Shown one piece after another: positions 45,862 to 55,947 of a stretch of DNA of 64,000 nucleotides. The stretch comes from Helianthus annuus (lineage: Eukaryota; Streptophyta; Magnoliopsida; Asterales; Asteraceae): the NCBI RefSeq assembly GCF_002127325.2, contig NC_035447.2, positions 26,117,762 through 26,181,761 on the forward strand, given 5' to 3'. A program made the position numbers and the translations under genes. Numbering within the stretch: the stretch's first letter is position 1; the number at the start of each line of letters is the position of its first letter. The notes beneath the pieces were generated by a model. It was not told where the DNA came from. It searched no databases and saw only the letters and a list, made by a program, of their open reading frames with translations.

Positions 45862-47697
45862 TGTGACAACCCTTACTCTCGTTGTCGAGAGAAGGGCATT
45901 TTAGTAATACGCGCATCCATTATTATTATTGTTGTTCTTATTATTATTATTAGTATTATTAAGTATTTGCAAAATAATAGCACACACGATTGGAAATTTA
46001 ACTACGCACCACGGTTATGTTTTAAAATAATCGGGCCAGTATAATTGATCGTGATGCGCAATCATTTGACAGGTCCATGCACTTGGGCTAGGCCCAACCC
46101 AAATAACCTAAATCTAAACCCTACCTATTTAAACCCCTCTTATAATCCCTCCCCATCATTTTTTTCTTTTCGTAACACAAATCTAAAACCCTAAAGAATT
46201 GGGCAGCCGCATACAACAGGCCACTTCTGTCACCCTCTCTAAAATCTCGGCCATCGGAGCTTTTCCGACGAACCCTCCGGCACTCCGTTCCACTTGATTG
46301 GCGACTAAGTCAAAATGAATGAGTTTTATTGAATAATGATTGAAGATGAGTCTAGGAATATTCATGAGATTGATGAAATAGTGATGGGGTCATAATATCT
46401 AGGATGAATTTGGATGTGAAAACCATACATGATGAACAGTTTGCATATGTGATGAATATTTGAAAAGCTTGTTGATTGATCTGATTTGATTAGAATAGAA
46501 TGTTGAAAACATGTTAATGAATTTCTGATTTGGACAGTACATGCTCATGAAATTTGATTGGATAGTACCTGCTTATGAAATCTGATTGGGTAGTACTGAT
46601 ATGGAAATTCTAGAAACATCTGCATAAGTTTGCGAGTCGAGACCCTATGGTTGTGACTCGAGACCATCGATTGACAACTCGAAACCAGACATCATGCTCC
46701 AGGAGTCGAGACCAGCTTGGTTACGACTCGAGATCTCCTGATCTCGACACGAGACCTGACTCGAGACCCCTACGGTTGCGACTCAAATGTTCACAACTCG
46801 AGACGAGCTGTTGCGACTTAGAATCCAGTGGTTGCGACTCGAGACCTCATAGTCTCGAGTCGAGACTATCCGGTTTCTACTGGGCTTCCTTGTTTATTTA
46901 CTGGGCCACAATGTGCATTGACGTGCTTGGACTGTGTGCTTAACTTTGCTCCATGCTGCTACTGGTTGACTGTTTATGTGATTTGCACAGGCCCAGTAAC
47001 ATTAGTAACATTGGTGGGCCTTATGTACTATGTGTTAACTGATGTCCTGGATTGTGTGCTAGTATTAATGTCTAGCTGTTACTGTTTAACTGTTTACATG
47101 CTAGAATAGGCCCAATACCGTGTATGCTTGTATGACATACATGCTGTATGCTATGTGTTAGATACACGTAGGATTTTACGTGATACTACTTCCATACGAA
47201 CCTAACGAATATTAATAACCATAATAGGGTATGGTTGGCCAACCAAACACAAGTAAATTGTCTGCCGAGAAAACTAAGGTGAGTTCACACACTAAAAGTA
47301 TGCGTCCCAGGGAGGGACACGGACAAACTGCCATGTTTGGAAAACTACTTTCGAACTATTATTTCCGGGGGAAATACGAATGGGTACTTTTAATTCACTA
47401 TCTCCGGGGGAGATACGTTTGGATATTATTTATAAATCATAACTAGCAAAACTAAACGAAACTCTATCACATTAAGTCCCTGCTTACAGTACCGATTAAT
47501 CGCCGGGGGCGAACGGGTTATTAGTTGATAGCGCTATTAGGTTTGACAACCTCACACCGTGACCGGGGGGATCAGGCGTGAACTAGTAGACCTTGCATCT
47601 TGGTCAATGATGATAGACATTGACTCGGGGCACAACAACTTTACGTCAACAGTTTCGGTATCGACAGTTTAGTTAGCTTACAGATGGGGTAGCTCCC
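45862..47697 (+). repeat. Chromovirus 5' LTR, left part
   Basis: It aligns with 59455 onwards. Compared with the 3' LTR, about 811 bp are missing at the junction near 46290, where CTCCGTTCC runs straight into ACTTGATTGGCG; the corresponding 3' LTR stretch is about 59885-60706. A motif array of GACTCGAGAC-type words occupies 46633-46870. Confidence 0.9.
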
Positions 47698-49392
47698 TGA
47701 TGCGTGTGTAGTGTAATATTATTTTGATGAGTATTTAAGCCCCTTTTTACACTTTTAGCCAAGTTTTAAATTTATAAAACACGATATTCACTAACACTAA
47801 ACACACATATGGGCAAGTGCACCCATCGTGGACGTAGTATAGTGTTGGTAAGATACCGAGGTCGTCCAAGGACACAAGAGCTTTTAATACCGGTTTATCC
47901 TCAACGTCTAATCAAATCAAAAAGGTTAGAGAAATGTTTTTAAACTAAGAAAATAAAAACTAACTAAATGCTGAAAAATAAAAATAAAATAAAAACAGAT
48001 AGACAAGATGAATCACTTGGATCCGACATGTGTATTAGTATAACCTTTGATTATTTTCGCACTTTTGCACTTGTTTAAGAGATTATCTTAGTTATTGTAG
48101 TAGGCCCCTCTTTTGAAGGCGACGTTACCCTCAACCCAGTAGTTTGAGTCAGCAAGGATACAATCCTAAAGGGTCGGATTATTGAAAGATAATGAATTAA
48201 GTTATTAATGCAAATTGTGGTAGGCCCCGCTTCTGGCGGTGACGTTACCCTCGGCTAAGTAGTCTGAGTCAGCAGGGATACAGTCCTAAATAGCCGGGTT
48301 ATAGTATTAATAGTAGTTAACTTATGAGGGGGTCAAAGAGTTTGGATCCCCGCCATCCAATACCTATGGGCATTGAAGGAGATCCTACTAAATTTGACCT
48401 AGGTCCCAAGCAGGACCTCTAAACGCTGAACAAGGGCAAGACCCTTACCAAACCGTTCCCTTAACCCCCGACCAGGTAGCCAACATACCTCCATATAGAC
48501 CGTGGAGATATGAATGGTGAAAATCTTTTATTTTATATAGACAGTAAAATAATGCCAAGACACCACGGACAAACGATAAGGAAAGATCACCTTCAACATA
48601 AGTAACTAGTTATTAAAGTCATTAATACAAAACCAAATAAAAAGTGCAAAAGATTAAAAATAAAAAGTATTATACTAAACACTTGTCTTCACCAAGTGAT
48701 GTAAGAGACTTAGGCAAACATGGCCTTGATTGTCAAGAACTCTTACGATCAATCTTGGATCCCGAGACGACTCACACACTCTACGATGGACAATGGATGA
48801 TGGTGGTGGATGATGGTGTTATGGTGGTGGTGGGTGGTGGATGAGGTGTGAGAGAGGTGGTGTGCCAAGGGATGAGAGAGAATGAAGCCAAGCTCCTCTA
48901 TTTATAGGCTGAACAGAAGGCTGGACACGGCCCCGTGTCCGCTGGACACGGCCCCGTGCCCGCCTGACACTCTCTCTCCTCATTAATTGTAATTGCGAAT
49001 TACAATTAATGCGCCTGCTGTACTTTCACCACGCCCCCGTGCTCGCTGGACACGGCCCCGTGGTGGGAAATGGAAGCTTCTACTGGTTTGTCTTTTCTGC
49101 TGCTTCCTGGGCACGCCCCCGTGTTCGCTGGACACGGGGCGTGTTCAGACTCTGTTTCTTCTCTTTTGCCTTGGGAGATGCCGTTGAAGGTCCGGGCAGT
49201 CTACTTTTGTTCCTTTTCTTGTATTTATGGTAGAATTAGTGGTCTTTTTGCTTCTTTTGTGATTTTGAGCTCATTTCATCCTGAAAATACAAAAGGAAGA
49301 CAAAAACACTCTTTTTCCAACATTAGTACTTAAAAAGGGTTTGTTTTATGCCTTAATTGATGTGTTTTATATGTTGCATTTTACACACATCA
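47698..49392 (-). repeat. Athila-type 3' LTR
   Basis: TGATGCGTGTG..CACACATCA on plus. The adjoining AATACCCCCACAC is the complement of the polypurine tract. The minus-strand TATA box GCCTATAAATAGAG is at 48895-48909. CACGGCCCCGTG-type motifs cluster at 48920-49145, upstream of that box on the transcribed strand. Confidence 0.95.
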
Positions 49393-49479
49393 AATACCCC
49401 CACACTTGAACTTTTGCTTGTCCTCAAGCAAAACTCTTTAAATGTGGCTTACACTCCCAAATGGAATAGGTAGAAGAGA

Positions 49480-49522
<43 letters not shown>

Positions 49523-51207
49523 CTTGTCCTTGAGTGTCGGGAATCCAAGGTTTTTATAGGTTTTATTTTTATTTATTTACAATCCTATTCGTTATGATTT
49601 ATTTTTGAACTTTTCATAAGATGAATTACTTATTTGGGCATAGCATGCCTTATTAAAATTCCATTTATATACAAGTTCACATACCTCACGGGAGATCACT
49701 CAACACTCGGCCGAAGGTGTATATTTTAGTGAATCACTCGAGAGCGGCACGGAACTTATGTCTTCCATAGGCTTGCCAAGCAATCAATCCTCCTCCTTTT
49801 TAACTTTTTACCTTTGTAAATATCAAGAGGACTTTTTGGGTGAAGGCTTGGGTTTAAAGGTGGGTGGTTGGTTAGTGGTTAGTAAAAAGGGCGAAAATTG
49901 TAACAAGCGTCGGTTTTCGTGAAGTACCTTTTTTTTTTTAGTGACTTTTTATTTTGAAGTATTTCTCCAAACAAGCTTTTATAGCTTTTGTTTGTTTTTG
50001 ACTTCATCATATAATTTTTTTTTTTTTAATCGTCACATAAAAAGGTGAGTTTACGAAAAAGCGAACTTGTTACTAAAAAAAATAAATAAAAAGGTTTTTG
50101 GTGGGTAAAAAGGGTTTTGGGGTAATGAAATGAAAGGTTTAGGCTCAAAGGGGCTATCTAGGGGGATTTTGGGTAGGTTAAAAAAAATGAAAAATAATGG
50201 TTTTGAAAGAAAAATGGTTAGTCCTAATGCCTCCATCATTTACTTACTTGGGTTTAAGTTGGTAAGGACCGGGAATGTATTGTCGTGGCAAGTTCTAGAT
50301 TCGTAAGGACCGAGCGGCTATTCACACAAGAAACGAAAAATGAGCATTTGATCTAAATATGTGTATTTTTATGCTCAATAAAGGCTCAAAACTCACTTTT
50401 GTGGGAATGGGTTTTTAATGTGACCAAGCATATATAATCGACTTTTAAACTAGACTTGTTATGCCGTTTCATAATTTTTTTATGTTGGTTCCTTTTTTAT
50501 CACGACGCTATTGGTTGTAAACTTGTAAAAATATAACCTTTTTAGAACTTGTTCTTCCCAACTTAAACTAAGACAAGTAAATAAAAAAAATGAAAAAGTT
50601 TTTGAAAAAATTTGGGGTGTTTAGCGGTTCCAATAGAGTTTTGTGTAAGGCTTGTGTTTAGGATTTTGCAAAATTTCAAGGTTTTAGCATCCCCCCCACA
50701 CTTAAATTACACATTGTCCTCAATGTGTCCAAAAATAATGTTTTTGGTTGATTAGAATGTATAAAAGTGGGTTTAAAAAGCAAAGATTTATGTTACTGGC
50801 ATACTGGACACGGCCCCGTGTTCACCGGGCACGGCCCCGTGGTCAAGTGCCAGTAACAAAAATTACAGAATTGAAACAGAAGCCTGGACACGGGGGCGTA
50901 TCCGCTGAACACGGCCCGTGTCCAGTTACCTGAACTGGGTGATTTTTCTGCAGGGGCTCAGCACGGGGCCGTGTTGGTTGGGCACGGCCCGTGCTGAGCC
51001 TTCTGTGATGGAGATTTTTGTCGGGTTGCTCTGTTCTTCGTGCATGGTTCCATTTTTCTCGTTCCCTTTTTCATCCATTACCACCATGAGTGTGTTTTAT
51101 TCTGCAAAAACTAAAAGATTAAACTAAACTAAACTAAGGATAGATCCGCGGAATGCCTCCGTGGTGCGCCACGTTTATAAGGGTCCTTGGCTAGACCCGA
51201 TTCCTGG
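49393..51207 (-). other. Non-coding 3' interior of the Athila-type element
   Basis: The pol domains expected here are missing. The region is AT-rich with a 39-base poly-T run at 49482-49520 and paired CACGGCCCCGTG motifs at 50804-50995. No ORF shows a known domain. Confidence 0.8.
49482..49520. repeat. Poly-T run (39 bases)
   Basis: An unbroken T homopolymer. Its length may be imprecise because homopolymers are error-prone in sequencing. Confidence 0.9.
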
Positions 51208-53439
51208 TTATATATTTTCTGGGTGGAGTACCTTGCTTCCCAAGTTACACCGTCGGAGAGCGGCATCCAAGCTTGAATCAATAACCTTCATGTAATTGAC
51301 TGGGTCGTCGTCCTCTATTTTCTTCCCAACTCCGAACTTCACCTCATCGTCCCCATACCTTAAAGTCAGTGTCCCTTCATTCATGTCTACCACTGCTTGT
51401 GCTGTGGCAAGGAAGGGTCTCCCTAGGATAAGGGGGACCTCGGTGTCTTCCTCCATGTCAAGTATGACAAAGTCAACGGTATAAACGAATTTGCTTACCC
51501 TTACCAAGACATTCTCGATGACACCTTGTGGGAACTTGACTGATCGATCAGCGAGTTGTATGCTTATTTTTGTAGGGCTCGTGGTTCCCAAGCCAAGCCT
51601 TTTGAACATCGATAAGGGCATGAGGTTAATGCTAGCCCCTAAGTCGGCCAAGGCATTGCGAACGGGTGATTCCCCTATTGAACATGGAATCGTGAAACTT
51701 CCGGGATCGATTTTCTTTTGGGGTAGTTTATTGAGTACTAGGGCAGAGCATTCTTCGCCTAAATTAACTAGTTGCAAATTTTCAATTTTCTTTTTATGTG
51801 TAAGGAAGTCCCTCATAAATTTAGAGTATTTGGGCATTTGGGTTAGGACTTCGATAAAAGGAATATTGACATGCAATTGTTTTAACAGACTTTCGAATTT
51901 CGCGAATTGCTCATTGGTCTTTTGACGAATTAACCAACCGGGGTACGGAACTCGAGGAGCCTTGGTAGGCTCTGGTGATGGGGGAGAGTTCTTTTCCTGC
52001 AGATGTGTTGGCATTGTTTCTTCCGTTGGTGGAGGTACTTCTGCAGGCCCTACGGTGCGGTTTCGTAGTGTGATGAGGTGAACTTGCGCCTTTGGGTTTG
52101 TTTCGGTATTGCTAGGTAATGCGCCTTGTGGTCTCTCGGAAAAATTTTGTGCTAGTTGATTTATTTGTTTTTCTATGTTTTGAATGCTAGCTTGTTGATT
52201 CCTAAAATTAGATTCTAATTGTAGAAATCTTTCCGAGTTTTTCTTATCAGTGTCGGAGACGAGGCGAGATATAGTATCTTCGAGCCTTTCTCGTCCACCT
52301 TGTTGTTGAGTGAAATTTTGTGACTCATTTCTTGATTGCTGAAAGTTTGTTCGTTGGGTTTGTTGGTTACTACTATTGCCGGTTTCCCTCCAACCAAGGT
52401 TTGGGTGGTTTCGCCATCCTTGGTTGTAAGCTCCCGTTGGAGGACCCGACGGCCTAGGTCTATTATCAATGTAGTTTACCATTTCTTGTTGATCGTCCGT
52501 TTCTTTCATGCAACTCCAATTTTCATGTGACCCACCACACCCTTCACAAGCCATAACCGAGACTGTTTTTGTCATTTCTAATTTTTTTATTTTTGAAGAA
52601 AGGGCCTCGATTTGGGCTTGTAAAGAGGTGCTTTCGTCGACCTTATGGGCGCCCGGGGCGATAGACTTATTTCCCCGGGGAGTGTGCCATTGAAAATTGG
52701 TTTGAGCAATTTCCTCAATCTGATTATATATTTCATGTGGGCGTCGATTACCTAAAAGTCCCCCGGAGCTAGAATCAAGTGTCTGCCTAGTGTGTGGCAA
52801 CAATCCATTGTAGAAAGTGGATACTTGTTGCCATATTGCGAGGCCATGATGGGGACACTTGCGTAATAGCTCCTTGAACCTTTCCCATGTTTCATATAAA
52901 GATTCCCCGTCCTCTTGTGAGTATGTGTTAATTTCAGCCATTAATTTAGCAGTTTTAGAAGGAGGGAAATACTTATATAGAAACTTTTGGGCTAGTTCAT
53001 CCCAGGTGTTTACTGAACCAGCTGGGAGGGTGTTGAGCCAAGCTTTCGCTCGGTCTTTTAGTGAGAACGGAAACATACGGAGGCGTATGGCGTCGTTTGA
53101 TGCTCCATTGATCCGAAAGGTATCACGTATTTCTAAGAAATTAGTTATATGTAGATGAGGATCCTCGTCCGCAAGCCCGTGGAAGGTTGCGGAGTTTTGG
53201 AGCATTTGTATCAAATGCGGTCGAAGTTCGAAGTTATTGGCTTCGACAATCGGAGCATTGATAGCGGCGCCTAGATTACCTACGGTGGGCCGTAGATAAT
53301 CCATAAGGGTACGTTGGTCCGCCATTGGGGGTGGATCACCCGAAACCTTCTCTTGGTTTTTGGCTTTTAACCTTTTTCTGAGAAAGCGTTCGGGTTCTTC
53401 TAGCGGTTCTTTTATGTCTTTATTGGAACTGGAGCTCAT
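51208..53439 (-). CDS. Intact Athila-type gag-protease (743 aa)
   Basis: This is the longest uninterrupted ORF in the window. The capsid-type retrotransposon gag domain covers about 95-215 (FPFSLKDRAKAWLNTLP, WDELAQKFLYKYFPP). A short zinc knuckle lies at C298, C301, H305, C310 (CX2CX3HX4C). A Gln/Asn-rich linker follows, with a coiled-coil-like segment near 385-440. The aspartic protease is at about 580-680, with D599 in ADLGASINLMP and ILGRPFLATA as the second motif. Gag would assemble particles around element RNA and the protease would mature them. The ATG lies about 400 bases inside the primer site. It ends with its own stop instead of fusing to RT, so the element makes structural proteins only. 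Selection on gag or mere youth could explain why it is intact. Confidence 0.93.
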   Translation of the reverse strand: MSSSSNKDIKEPLEEPERFLRKRLKAKNQEKVSGDPPPMADQRTLMDYLRPTVGNLGAAINAPIVEANNFELRPHLIQMLQNSATFHGLADEDPHLHITNFLEIRDTFRINGASNDAIRLRMFPFSLKDRAKAWLNTLPAGSVNTWDELAQKFLYKYFPPSKTAKLMAEINTYSQEDGESLYETWERFKELLRKCPHHGLAIWQQVSTFYNGLLPHTRQTLDSSSGGLLGNRRPHEIYNQIEEIAQTNFQWHTPRGNKSIAPGAHKVDESTSLQAQIEALSSKIKKLEMTKTVSVMACEGCGGSHENWSCMKETDDQQEMVNYIDNRPRPSGPPTGAYNQGWRNHPNLGWRETGNSSNQQTQRTNFQQSRNESQNFTQQQGGRERLEDTISRLVSDTDKKNSERFLQLESNFRNQQASIQNIEKQINQLAQNFSERPQGALPSNTETNPKAQVHLITLRNRTVGPAEVPPPTEETMPTHLQEKNSPPSPEPTKAPRVPYPGWLIRQKTNEQFAKFESLLKQLHVNIPFIEVLTQMPKYSKFMRDFLTHKKKIENLQLVNLGEECSALVLNKLPQKKIDPGSFTIPCSIGESPVRNALADLGASINLMPLSMFKRLGLGTTSPTKISIQLADRSVKFPQGVIENVLVRVSKFVYTVDFVILDMEEDTEVPLILGRPFLATAQAVVDMNEGTLTLRYGDDEVKFGVGKKIEDDDPVNYMKVIDSSLDAALRRCNLGSKVLHPENI

Positions 53440-53817
53440 ACACTACGTGAGGATGGTGTCGGGTTCCAAGTCCTGCAATAAAAACAAAAAAGAATGTCGA
53501 TCAGAAGGTTCACCACGGCCCCGTGTTGAGCGAACACGGCCCCGTGGTCGGAAATACAGTGATTTGTTTTTCAGATCCCAGTTACTGGAAGTTGGACACG
53601 GCCCCGTGTTGCACCGGCACGGCCCCGTGGTCAGCCTTCTGTAACTTGAAAAACAAAAACTGCCAGTAACTTTGCTGAGCACGGCCCGTGTCCGACCAGG
53701 CACGGCCCCGTGCTGAGCTCTGCAGAAGCTGAAAATCTAAAAAAAAATCCTAAAAAATTAAAGAAAAATAAAAATATGATTAGGCCGTTGATTCCTAACT
53801 TTCTTAAAATCCTTGTG
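53440..53817 (-). other. Leader of the Athila-type element
   Basis: This is the untranslated region between primer site and gag start. It contains three pairs of CACGGCCCCGTG-type motifs (near 53513-53547, 53597-53632 and 53679-53714), each pair separated by about 20 bases. This is where packaging and translation signals would be expected. Confidence 0.7.
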
Positions 53818-53835
53818 TCCCCGGCAACGGCGCCA
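53818..53835 (-). other. Primer binding site (tRNA-Asp type)
   Basis: Minus-strand TGGCGCCGTTGCCGGGGA lies six bases from the 5' LTR. It is the characteristic Athila-group primer site. Confidence 0.88.
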
Positions 53836-53841
53836 AAAACT

Positions 53842-55536
53842 TGATGCGTGTGTAGTCTAATATTATTTTGATGAGTATTTAGGCCCCTTTTTACACTTTT
53901 AGCCAAGTTTTAAATTTATAAAACACGATATTCACTAACACTAAACACACATATGGGCAAGTGCACCCATCGTGGACGTAGTATAGTGTTGGTAAGATAC
54001 CGAGGTCGTCCAAGGACACAAGAGCTTTTAATACCGGTTTATCCTCAACGTCTAATCAAATCAAAAAGGTTAGAGAAATGTTTTTAAACTAAGAAAATAA
54101 AAACTAACTAAATGCTGAAAAATAAAAATAAAATAAAAACAGATAGACAAGATGAATCACTTGGATCCGACATGTGTATTAGTATAACCTTTGATTATTT
54201 TCGCACTTTTGCACTTGTTTAAGAGATTATCTTAGTTATTGTAGTAGGCCCCTCTTTTGAAGGCGACGTTACCCTCAACCCAGTAGTTTGAGTCAGCAAG
54301 GATACAATCCTAAAGGGTCGGATTATTGAAAGATAATGAATTAAGTTATTAATGCAAATTGTGGTAGGCCCCGCTTCTGGCGGTGACGTTACCCTCGGCT
54401 AAGTAGTCTGAGTCAGCAGGGATACAGTCCTAAATAGCCGGGTTATAGTATTAATAGTAGTTAACTTATGAGGGGGTCAAAGAGTTTGGATCCCCGCCAT
54501 CCAATACCTATGGGCATTGAAGGAGATCCTACTAAATTTGACCCAGGTCCCAAGCAGGACCTCTAAACGCTGAACAAGGGCAAGACCCTTACCAAACCGT
54601 TCCCTTAACCCCCGACCAGGTAGCCAACATACCTCCATATAGACCGTGGAGATATGAATGGTGAAAATCTTTTATTTTATATAGACAGTAAAATAATGCC
54701 AAGACACCACGGACAAACGATAAGGAAAGATCACCTTCAACATAAGTAACTAGTTATTAAAGTCATTAATACAAAACCAAATAAAAAGTGCAAAAGATTA
54801 AAAATAAAAAGTATTATACTAAACACTTGTCTTCACCAAGTGATGTAAGAGACTTAGGCAAACATGGCCTTGATTGTCAAGAACTCTTACGATCAATCTT
54901 GGATCCCGAGACGACTCACACACTCTACGATGGACAATGGATGATGGTGGTGGATGATGGTGTTATGGTGGTGGTGGGTGGTGGATGAGGTGTGAGAGAG
55001 GTGGTGTGCCAAGGGATGAGAGAGAATGAAGCCAAGCTCCTCTATTTATAGGCTGAACAGAAGGCTGGACACGGCCCCGTGTCCGCTGGACACGGCCCCG
55101 TGCCCGCCTGACACTCTCTCTCCTCATTAATTGTAATTGCGAATTACAATTAATGCGCCTGCTGTACTTTCACCACGCCCCCGTGCTCGCTGGACACGGC
55201 CCCGTGGTGGGCAATGGAAGCTTCTACTGGTTTGTCTTTTCTGCTGCTTCCTGGGCACGCCCCCGTGTTCGCTGGACACGGGGCGTGTTCAGACTCTGTT
55301 TCTTCTCTTTTGCCTTGGGAGATGCCGTTGAAGGTCCGGGCAGTCTACTTTTGTTCCTTTTCTTGTATTTATGGTAGAATTAGTGGTCTTTTTGCTTCTT
55401 TTGTGATTTTGAGCTCATTTCATCCTGAAAATACAAAAGGAAGACAAAAACACTCTTTTTCCAACATTAGTACTTAAAAAGGGTTAGTTTTATGCCTTAA
55501 TTGATGTGTTTTATATGTTGCATTTTACACACATCA
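53842..55536 (-). repeat. Athila-type 5' LTR
   Basis: It has the same length as the 3' LTR. Visible differences include TAGTCTAAT versus TAGTGTAAT, TAGGCCCC versus TAAGCCCC, GACCCAGG versus GACCTAGG, GGGCAATGG versus GGGAAATGG, and GGGTTAGTT versus GGGTTTGTT. The TATA box is at 55039-55053 on minus. Confidence 0.95.
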
Positions 55537-55541
55537 CTCCC

Positions 55542-55926
55542 CATAACGTGATTATAAATGGTATATCTAAACAACTTACGTTTTCGAAAACTAAAACTGG
55601 ACAACTCGTGAACTCGCCAACTTTATGTTGACACCCTACTGCATGCTTTGCAGGTTGCTCGAAACAGTTTAGGATGGACATTGCAATTGGCTGGAGTGCG
55701 TGGTTTGTAAGTTTCACAATTAATAAACTTGTGGTTTTAAATTACGATATGCTCCACTGTCCTTTCCGCTGCGAACTTAAACTATGTTTTGAAAAATTCA
55801 AATTGGTCGCTAATTATATCCTTATTTGTGACAATAACTAATTCGTTCAAAATAATTAGTGGCTAAGATCCTGGTCGTCACACGCCTCGTGGTAATACTC
55901 CGCGGGTGGATATTGAGGGTGTGACA
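55542..55926 (+). repeat. Chromovirus 5' LTR, right part
   Basis: It resumes the split LTR after the second CTCCC with CATAACGTGATTATAAATGG and ends GAGGGTGTGACA. It matches 62102-62486. Confidence 0.9.
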
Positions 55927-55929
55927 GAT

Positions 55930-55947
55930 TGGTATAAGAGCCATTGG
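55930..55947 (+). other. Chromovirus primer binding site
   Basis: TGGTATAAGAGCCATTGG follows the LTR. It resembles the initiator-Met primer site with one change in the core (TATAAGAGCC for TATCAGAGCC). Confidence 0.75.

Larger units (their letters stand above)
47698..55536 (-). mobile_element. Young Athila-type element, gag-protease only
   Basis: Two 1695-bp LTRs (47698-49392 and 53842-55536) of equal length differ at only about five positions that I can see, indicating a very recent insertion. The target duplication CTCCC lies at 47693-47697 and 55537-55541; the 3' LTR of the host element has the uninterrupted sequence near 62095-62105. The primer site TGGCGCCGTTGCCGGGGA is the tRNA-Asp type typical of Athila. 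Inside there is one intact gene for gag plus protease and then about 1.8 kb without RT, RNase H or integrase. It must have moved using pol proteins from another element. Confidence 0.95.

Noticed and set aside
46647..47109. ORFs rich in Ser/Arg/Asp (also 61060-61513)
   Set aside because: They are produced by the GACTCGAGAC motif array in the chromovirus LTRs and are duplicated in both LTRs, with no domain.
48644..49333. Plus-strand ORFs in the Athila LTR (also 54788-55477)
   Set aside because: They occur identically in both LTRs, overlap the TATA box and motif cluster, and run against the element's transcription. The Gly-His-Gly-Pro-Val look comes from the CACGGCCCCGTG repeats.
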